A stretch of DNA of 64,000 nucleotides from NCBI RefSeq assembly GCF_000321225.1, contig NW_004450460.1, positions 2,243,387-2,307,386 of the forward strand. Reading direction: 5' to 3'. Every line of letters starts with the position of its first letter. Position 1 is the stretch's first letter. This DNA is from Odobenus rosmarus divergens. Lineage: Eukaryota > Chordata > Mammalia > Carnivora > Odobenidae. Position numbers and translations under genes: made by a program. The notes beneath the pieces are model-generated. The model did not search any database. It was not told where the DNA came from and saw only the letters and a program-made list of their open reading frames with translations. Below are positions 56,717 to 64,000 of the stretch, piece by piece.

Positions 56717-57649
56717 AGGAGGATTTTTAAATGTTACTGGTTTTGTATGTTCTATTACCAATACACTGAAGATGGTAACGCTTGTGTAAAAACATGATGT
56801 GACACACTCAGTACAACCCCACTTTTACAAGACACATACAACAAAGGATTATCTCCAAATTAGGTCATTTTCTACCTATAAACATTAAAGCTAGGTTAGG
56901 ACATTTACTCCTTAAAAAGAACTTGGTATTAGTGAAATTTCAAAACCGTGACTCAATGCATAGCTGAAGAGAGGTGGTGATGCTCCTTCATCTCAGACGT
57001 AGTAAACACTCATCACAGCCTCTTCTCAAGAGCTATCCCAGGCCGACAACTTGTCAATGTTTTATTCTTAGGTATCTGAGCAAAGCTCAAACCCCTCCAT
57101 CACATTGCTTCAGGGTGAAACAAAACAACAAAAACCTCTATATTTAAGAAAAATAGCTCCAACTGGTATTCATAGTCTGCAATTGTTTTGTATTTAACTC
57201 ATCTGCGTTTTTCTTTGGTGACTCTGTTTTTGCAGATGAAGCCCAGAAGGAGAGAAACAAGGTAACAAATGCTCCAGTGGCTGTGGCCACCCTCCACCTC
57301 GCACGTCCGGTCAGTGAGGGCTCTAGAAATTCATCAATGGTCCCCATCACCTGCTGCTGAGTCCCAAGTCCCTCCACACAGAAACCTGAACCCCGAGCCT
57401 TTCTAGCCATCTACCCCAACACTGACTCCCAGGTCCCCACAGCCGCAGTATTCCCACGCTTCCCTTCCGCTCTCCCCGACACTCGATGAGACTTACAAGG
57501 CAGGGAAGACTTCACAATAACATCTGATGCCAACAGCCTAAGAGCTGACATCCGTACCTCCCAGTCACCAGCTGTGGAGTCCTGACGGCTTTCCCGACAG
57601 CACACCTTTGCTCGTGTCCACGCGAACATCTTCGTTTGTGCGCTGGCTG

Positions 57650-58700
57650 AGCCCCCAATTCCTTACTCACACAGCAAGAGGACGACTGCCACAGCAGGGT
57701 TGCCGGGTTACAGAGTATGGACGGACACCTGTTTCGCCGTGACACCAACTCTAATGTGCCTGCACCGTGTGACAGACACATCAGATAGCATCTCACATCG
57801 GCCACATGCACGCTAGCTGCTGGCAAGAGCCTGCTCTTCAGAAGCCACCGTCACGGCCAGTTCAGTGGACAGGCTCCGGCTTTCCCCCCTCATCGATAAC
57901 ACCCAATCAAGCCACACACCTGAGTCTAACACCTTCTTGACTAGCAAGGGCTCCGTGTGACAGGCACTCTCCCACATCTTCCACCCAACACCAACTCTGC
58001 CAGGGAGGCAATGTCCCCAGCGTATGGGAGAGGACACGAAGGCTGGTCAAGGCAAAACACTTGACCTAAGGTCATTTGCCTGCTATGATGTGGACTTGGG
58101 TTTCTGTGAACCTACGAGAAAGGAGACAGGCCGACGCAAGCTTGATGACCGGAAACAGAGCTGACTTGGGAAGAGCACAGGAAGTGTAATTCAGGAGCTA
58201 CAGGTGAGTCTGTTGAAGGTTCAGGGTGGGGTGCTTTTCTGGCAGAGTATGAGAGGGGAAAATCTAGTTAGGAGCCACACGGCAAGTTCAACAGCTCAAA
58301 GGTGGGAAGAGATTCTCGGTGGACACTCACTGGCGGGAAACAGCTTCCATCTTCTGTCAATCAAGCGTTCATGGGAAATCGGCCCAACAGTCCTCAAGTC
58401 CGCTGTTTTGATGGCGCATGCGTGAGATTCTCCGCTTTACGTAGCCTTCAGTTCCATTTTAGGTTCAAATCCTCTCAGATCTGCCCCTCAGATCCACATC
58501 TTTCACAGAAGGCCACGTTGAACAACCGATCTGTCTGCCTGTCTGGTTTGGTCAGAAATGTCCGTAGCTGTGAGTGGACGGTGCCCCTCAGAACTAACTG
58601 CAGGGACATCCTCAGCTGTCTGTCCCTCATAGGAGGGAAACGGCAAGAGGGTATCACGCCTCACTTGAACAACAGTCAAGAAATGGGGAATCTCAGTCAT
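57650..58700 (-). repeat. Possible 3' LTR region of the ERV
   Basis: The stretch following the envelope remnant should hold the 3' LTR. It has LTR-like content such as a CGCATGCGCCATC element near 58,410 (minus strand). I could not fix a polypurine tract, TG/CA ends or target repeats, so the limits are guesses. Confidence 0.3.
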
Positions 58701-58749
58701 GTGTCTCCCAGTTGAGCTTCAGGAGAATTCTTGGAGCGGAAAAGAACTC

Positions 58750-60430
58750 TAGTTTGTACATATGTCTGGGAGGATCACACCCAGGGCCAAAAGCCCAATT
58801 AACGGCTACTGGCTGGAAAACCTCCTCGACCAGTTTCCCCAGCTGCCCATATTTAATAAGCTGAAAAAGTCCCAGGTCCTGGGGGGCCTGGCTTATTTCA
58901 GATCACAGTTTGATATTACCTTTTGTTATTTTTCATTCTTGCATTATTTCCCCCAATTTGTTAACATAAAAACAGCATTCTTCCCCTCCCTGCTGTGTAG
59001 GGCGAAGGCGCAGGACCGCGGTTTTGAAGACTACTACTGCGATTGTCTAGCTGGACTTGTTGCTATTCAAAAGCTCTAACAGGAGCAGTAAAGGTTGTAC
59101 CACAACCACAGATTCCAAGTTACCTTTACAAGTCCTGCGACCCAACCCAAGAAGGGAACAAGGCTCAGGCAAATCCCTATCTACTACAGGGATATTCGTG
59201 GACATCCACCCAAAGTGCTATCCATCCCTGTTACCATGTGCTATTTTAGGACAGTAGGAGAAAACCCCAGATTGGACACGGGCAGTAGGTGGAAGGGTTT
59301 TCCTGGTTTCAGCAGCAGGAATAAGGGCAACAACTTCACAGCATCCTTTGCAGGGGGAACGTGGAGTGTATGTTTCTGCCACATAGAAAGAAATAACTAG
59401 TGTTTTCTAAAAAGAGGACGCTAGGTAGACCCCTTTGCCCAGATTTTTTTCCCTGGAATGAAAGAGAGGACCTCATGATCAAAAACAGTCATTTACCCTG
59501 AAATACATAATACGTTATACGTTAATAAAAAGACAAAAAGTCATTCACACACAACACGCAGTAACTGGTGCTTTTAGCATCATGGAAGTGGTTGTAGGAA
59601 TGTCTTCAATATATTTGGATTAACAAATGAGTCTGGTGGTTGTGGGTGAGATTCCACTAGAGATCTGGGGATCATCCAGGGAGAAGGTTATGTTGAACTA
59701 AGTTCCCAGCATTTGCTAGATTTCTGAGCAGCTCCCCACGAGGCTCCACTGAAGGGAAGCGCATCGCTCCCTGCTCCCAGCACCCTGTCACAGAGACACG
59801 TCTGTGGAGGAGACCCCGTGGTCTCGTAGACCCCAGTGGGGGTGTTCTCGTGATCAGGAGCCCTGCGCCCCTGGAGCCACAAGTGCTTACCGGGAGGCAG
59901 CCTCGACTTCTGCCGGTCCTGTCACTGTCTGTGAAACACAGAGAAAGGTCTTGGGTAGGTGCACAGACTCGGGTGAGGAGCACCCAACGGAAGGCTTTCA
60001 TGTCTGGTGCCAATTTCCCAGAAGGGAGACTATGTACAGCTTCAAAGGCACCGGAGGAAAGCCCTGTTGTCTCTGCTAGAAAGCTTCTGCCATCCTTCCA
60101 AGGGTAATGGCCAGGCCACCAGCTGGGGCTTTAGTGTTAACTCCAGTGCAAATTCAACAATGAGTAGGGCTGGTGGAATCAAAAAGTGTTTGCAGAGTGG
60201 GAACAAAGGAGTGCGTTACCGGCAAACCAAGGAGTGGCAAGGAGGCCAGCAATGGGACAATTACAACTTTAGACAGCATGACTCAGTTGTTGAGCAACAC
60301 CAAATTCCGTGAAGGGGGAGGTTCTACAGGCCTGGCCCCTGTATCTTGGGAAGGCTGTCTACTTCCAATGTCATGTATTTCAGTCCTTGAAAATTTCTAG
60401 CTTTACGCTACCAGTTGGGGGGCAGGTCCT
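58750..60430 (-). pseudogene. ERV envelope remnant
   Basis: After integrase a hydrophobic leader-like stretch lies near 60,200. A transmembrane-subunit region is recognisable near 58,980-59,060 by its paired-cysteine motif. The surface-subunit part is poorly recognisable. Stops and frameshifts throughout, so there is no intact envelope frame. Confidence 0.6.
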
Positions 60431-61480
60431 CTCAGGTTTTGGGACCTTTTTAGATGGCACACATGAATCCAGGAGTCTGTCTCCGGGAACCTGATGGCAC
60501 CAGGGTTCCTCAGTAACACCTGGTAGGTGCCCTTTCAACAAGGCTGGAGTGAAACTTTATGGAGATGTCTCTTCCAGCAGATTAACTCTCCTGGCTGTAA
60601 AGTGTGATGTCTGACGTCTTTTGTCTCTTGGGAGCTCGCTGTGGAAAGATTGCTCTACCCTACCACAGCGTGATTATTCTCAGTGGATTTAATTAGACCC
60701 TTGCAATACTCAAGTATGTACCAGTTTTTCAGTTGTGGGTCAAAGGAAGCAGGAGCTAAATGCATTGGCTTCCCTGTAATTATTTCAAAAGGTGAGAGTT
60801 TATGAATACTGAATGGAGTAGATTAAAGATTTAAAAGAACCAGTCGCAGTACTTTTTGGCCAAGGTATTGGAGGGTTTCAACTAATTTAGTAAATTAGAT
60901 CTTTATAATTCTCTTTGAACATTGGCCCACTCCTGAAGTCTGAGGATAAAGAGTGGAAATGCTGTAGAACTGGTCAGATGGCACACACTCACTCGTCCAA
61001 GGACTCACTTCCAGTGAAGTGGGTCCCCGGGTTACCACGGTACTCCCCACGTGGGAAAAGCCTTTGCTCAAAGGACTTTAGCTAAGGAAGAGGCAGTACC
61101 TTTCTACATGGAAATGCTCCAGTCCAATGTGAAAAGATGCAAATTATCACTAGAACATCTTTCTATCTGTGAGATGAGGCAAATGTCTGAAATTCATCGG
61201 CCAGGCCTCAAACGGTCCACTGGGTAAATGCCACCCACTGGGGCCAGCTCAGCGCAGGTGAACAAGCAGGACAGCAATTTTTGTAGCCTTCTATTTTCCA
61301 CCAACACTGATCCATAAACATTATCATTTCTCATGGGACCAATGATTTAATTCAGGCATAGTGGTCAGTAAGGAAAGCTTTAGATTTTCTGGAAGGACCA
61401 GCTTATTACTGGGTCCAAAGCAGAGTCCCTATTCTTTGTGGTCCCAACAGCCTTCTGATTTCCAACTCTTTTCTCTTGCA
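60430..61480 (-). pseudogene. ERV integrase remnant
   Basis: Patches of the integrase core and the C-terminal WIH-type motif (near 60,460-60,500) are visible in changing frames. Many stops are present. Confidence 0.75.
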
Positions 61481-62480
61481 CAGGCCAGCTGCTGCCCTTC
61501 CCTGGTTAGCCCCGTAGGTCCTCGCCGGGGGAGGAGTCTTCTGGGCCATGACAGAGGTTTGGTCAATGGATCTCCTAAGGGCAGCATTTCTTACAGGGGC
61601 ATCGGCGAGGTAGATTCCTCTGGTTTCCATTGAATCAGACTCGCAACAGTTAGAGCTGCTGGTGGCATCCTGGCATCCAACAGATTTGGGGCATAGGAGC
61701 CATCTTACTTTCACCTCCACTGGAAGGGAAGAAGCTCTGCTGTTTCCCCTAACATTCCAAAGTCATGGGCTACTCCAAAGGCATACTGGCAATCAGTATC
61801 AATGTTTGCGGTCTTGCTTTTGGCTAAAAGGCACGTTCAAGTGAGGGCATCTATTTCAGCTGGTTTGAGCTGAAGCAGCCAAAGATAAGGGTCAGCCTCA
61901 ATAACCTCCAAACTGTTATCACATACCCAGCAAGAACTCACCACTTCCACAGTTCAGGTAAGAGTCCGTCCACCAGGAAAGATCAGTGTGTGTCAGAAGG
62001 GTTTCTTATAAGACCTCACAAGAGGTTAACAGTTGATCTGCGAAAGTCAGATAGTCGTGGGGAATTCCATCAGTGGAAGAGGGAAGAAGGTAGCAGGGCT
62101 GAGACTGTTACAGTGAACGAGAGTGATGGGGGGGGGGGAGTCAGTAAGAGGACTTGGCAGGAGGAAGGAGCTTGCTGAAAAGTACTGGGCGTGGCGTGAC
62201 TCAAAGAGAGCCTCTAAAAGCCTTGACGCATCAAGAGGGTTGAGGAAGATCCCCTATCTCTTCAGTAGCTTTCACTAAGGGTGGTGGCAGGCAGAGCTCT
62301 AAGGCAGGGGATGTATCCTCAGGCAGTGGACCTAACTGTTGGCCAGGATAACCTAGGGGTCTGTGACAGCCCCATGTTTTGGGATAAGTAGTCTGAGGGC
62401 ATTCCCTTCCTTCTCATGTACAAAACAGAAAAGGGTAGCTGATGATCTGGGTGTCTAAGGGTAGGTGGACTTACTACCTT
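61480..62480 (-). pseudogene. ERV RNase H remnant
   Basis: Connection and RNase H homology runs down the minus strand, with a recognisable Thr-Asp-x-x-Tyr-Ala-Phe site near 61,780-61,800 and the RNase H-integrase linker near 61,500-61,600. Broken by stops and by a poly-G-like run at 62,129-62,139. Confidence 0.75.
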
Positions 62481-63380
62481 CCTTCAAAGTCTTAAAGGAG
62501 AAGTTATATTGGTCATCCCAAACAATGGGATCCGGTTTGGTGTTCTTTTGTATGGCACAAAGGGGCTCAGCCATTAAGAGGTTTGGAATCCAACCGTGAC
62601 TCAGCCCAAGAAAACCCTGTAATTCACATTTGATTTTGAGGTACAGAAAGTTTAAAATGCCTTGCAGTCTTTCAGGATCTAGGAGTAGTCCCCGTTCCCA
62701 GATTAAATTGTCCTAAACCTCGGACCAGAGGTTTGAACAAATTGCAATTTTTTTGTTTAAGACCTTGTGTTGAACAAGGTCTTTTTGAGAGCAGCCCTTC
62801 TGAAGGCAAGCAAAGAAGGAAATCATCTACCTAACTGTAGTAAGATGAAACCTCTAAAGAAGCCTATGTTATTTAAGTCAGCTGCTATAATCTGTGTGAA
62901 GAAAGAACTCTCAGTAAAGCCTTGAGGCATGACTATCCGTGTGTATTCTCATCCTTCCCAGGTAAAGGCAAAAGGGCTATTACATTTTTATATACACTGC
63001 TATCAAAAGGAATACTAAAAAAATGCACTGCATAAACTAACTACAGTTAAAAACAAAAACAAAAAACCTCCAGTAGGGCTGGATACCAATAGTGTGTACG
63101 GATTAGAGACAACAGGGTGGAGGAATTAACAGTGTTTACTGCCTTCACATGCCGGACCAATCTCCATCCTTGGGCATGGGGATTTTTATGGGTAAAATAG
63201 GGATATTTCAAGGACTACTACAAAGGATAAGAGTCCTTATCGTCTTCTAGGATAGGCCTTATGTCCTGATAAGTCCTCTCATTATCTACAGGGTACTGAT
63301 TTATTCTTGGGAGAGGTCCTGAGGGGTCAATCTGGATATTAATAGGAGGGGCACTATGAATTCTGCCTCAGTCTGTTGAG
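62480..63380 (-). pseudogene. ERV reverse transcriptase remnant
   Basis: Fingers and palm are recognisable across several frames. The catalytic YVDD box lies at 62,822-62,833, where the Tyr codon is a TAG stop (62,831-62,833) before Val-Asp-Asp. The thumb and connection follow to about 62,480. Multiple stops and frameshifts. Confidence 0.85.
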
Positions 63381-63499
63381 GATTTTGCCCAAAGAATGGG
63401 GGTACTAGGTTTAATAGTGGGGATGAGTCCAAAGTTTGGTCTTCTTTGGTCTGCAGAGTGCAATAAATGGGCTTGAATGTTCCTGAGTACTGGATTTGA

Positions 63500-63980
63500 A
63501 ATCAAGGAATATTTTCCCTTTGGGAAAGAAAAAAAATGCAATGTATTTCCCCGGGAAATCTCATCCTAGATAAATGTATGTGAGCCAAATCGCTGAGGAG
63601 AAATGGTTGGTAGTCACGCAAAGGTCCCAGGTAAAAGGATGTGGGCTGAGAAACAGGGACATGTTGTAGTTTACCAGAGACCCCCTCTACCTGCACATAC
63701 GTATTACTCCAAAGAAGGGACAATTTGGGGTTGAGCACTGACAGAATAGTTCCTGCGTTGAGTGAAACGGTGAGAAAATTCATCCCTGATCTGGAGAAGA
63801 GTCTCCCCATCCTAAGTAATTCCCCTCCCACAAGGCTGGGGAATAGTCCCCGTGTGCCCTCGGGGTCCCATCACTGGGGTGGATTTGGCCATTGCCTCTT
63901 AGGGGGTTGCAACTACTTGGACTTCAATTTATAGTGAGCCTTTTCCCAGTGGGCATACTGTCTGCAACAATGGCACAGTC
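63500..63980 (-). pseudogene. ERV gag nucleocapsid end and protease remnant
   Basis: A CCHC-type zinc knuckle is visible at about 63,930-63,975 with its last cysteine changed. An in-frame stop follows. The protease region is open from about 63,831 to 63,502, but the catalytic Asp-Thr-Gly position (63,751-63,759) reads Asn-Ala-Gly. The loss of the catalytic Asp means it cannot be active. Confidence 0.75.
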
Positions 63981-64000
63981 CCGTAGGACACACCTGCTCT

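Larger units (their letters stand above)
55738..64000 (-). other. Upstream of the NAP1L4 start exon (probable first intron)
   Basis: The start exon has an acceptor, so intron sequence follows upstream. No CpG island or 5'UTR exon is recognisable before the window ends, so the promoter probably lies past 64,000. Contents are minus-strand Can-SINEs (56,135-56,716) and a decayed ERV (about 57,650-64,000). Confidence 0.65.
58700..64000 (-). mobile_element. Class I (gammaretrovirus-like) endogenous retrovirus, 3' part, decayed, minus strand
   Basis: Read on the minus strand from the window end, recognisable remnants come in proviral order: nucleocapsid zinc knuckle, protease, RT, RNase H, integrase, envelope. 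All frames have stops and shifts. The 5' LTR, primer-binding site and most of gag lie beyond 64,000. The domains look closest to the HERV-H/F-like branch by eye, which is uncertain. It lies in the same orientation as NAP1L4. It is an old, non-functional copy. Confidence 0.88.

Noticed and set aside
58762..59079. Plus-strand open frame of 105 codons
   Set aside because: It is the complement of the ERV envelope remnant, which reads better on the minus strand.
63502..63831. Open 109-codon minus-strand frame as a domesticated protease gene
   Set aside because: The frame is open, but the catalytic triad is Asn-Ala-Gly and flanking ERV frames are broken. Openness over 330 bases is not evidence of use.
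1..64000. A new multi-gene system
   Set aside because: All genes found are known members of the 11p15.5-type domain in the expected order and orientation. Nothing points to an undescribed system.

Overview
This is nuclear DNA of a carnivoran mammal, probably an arctoid caniform (bear, seal or mustelid group). The evidence is about ten copies of a tRNA-derived Can-SINE. Its head (GGGCGCCTGGGTGGCTCAG), body and A-rich tail match the arctoid form better than the dog form. The layout is the telomeric part of the imprinted KCNQ1/CDKN1C domain (human 11p15.5): SLC22A18 on +, PHLDA2 on -, NAP1L4 on -. Domain assignment and imprinting come from knowledge of the human and mouse loci, not from this sequence.

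Region 1 (1-15,500): the last eight coding exons of SLC22A18, a 12-TM major facilitator transporter. All joins are canonical GT-AG and in frame, ending in a TGA at 15,442-15,444 and an AATAAA at 15,470. The 5' exons lie before the window. Introns are very GC-rich and nearly free of young repeats. Two of them start with minisatellites built from their own splice-donor sequence. There is one 65-base assembly gap.

Region 2 (15,500-19,100): a short spacer with one SINE, then PHLDA2, a small PH-domain protein with its whole CDS in exon 1, a non-coding exon 2 and a TATA-like promoter in a CpG island.

Region 3 (19,100-28,750): intergenic. It holds MIR, old L1 and other ancient repeat fragments and a small minisatellite. 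I see no gene here.

Region 4 (28,750-64,000): NAP1L4, a nucleosome assembly protein. Thirteen coding exons join to a 386-codon frame ending in CKQQ, with a terminal exon carrying about 1.15 kb of 3'UTR. The first (5'UTR) exon and promoter are not found and probably lie beyond 64,000. Introns carry nine or so Can-SINEs. From about 58,700 to the window end lies the 3' part of a decayed class I (gammaretrovirus-like) endogenous retrovirus in the same orientation as NAP1L4. It shows nucleocapsid, protease, RT, RNase H, integrase and envelope remnants, all broken.

SLC22A18 and PHLDA2 are neighbours converging tail to tail and are known to be maternally expressed in placenta in human and mouse. 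NAP1L4 is mostly biallelic. I found no undescribed multi-gene system. The most unusual signals are the donor-site minisatellites in SLC22A18, a 43-base poly-C tract in NAP1L4, and the sense-oriented ERV.
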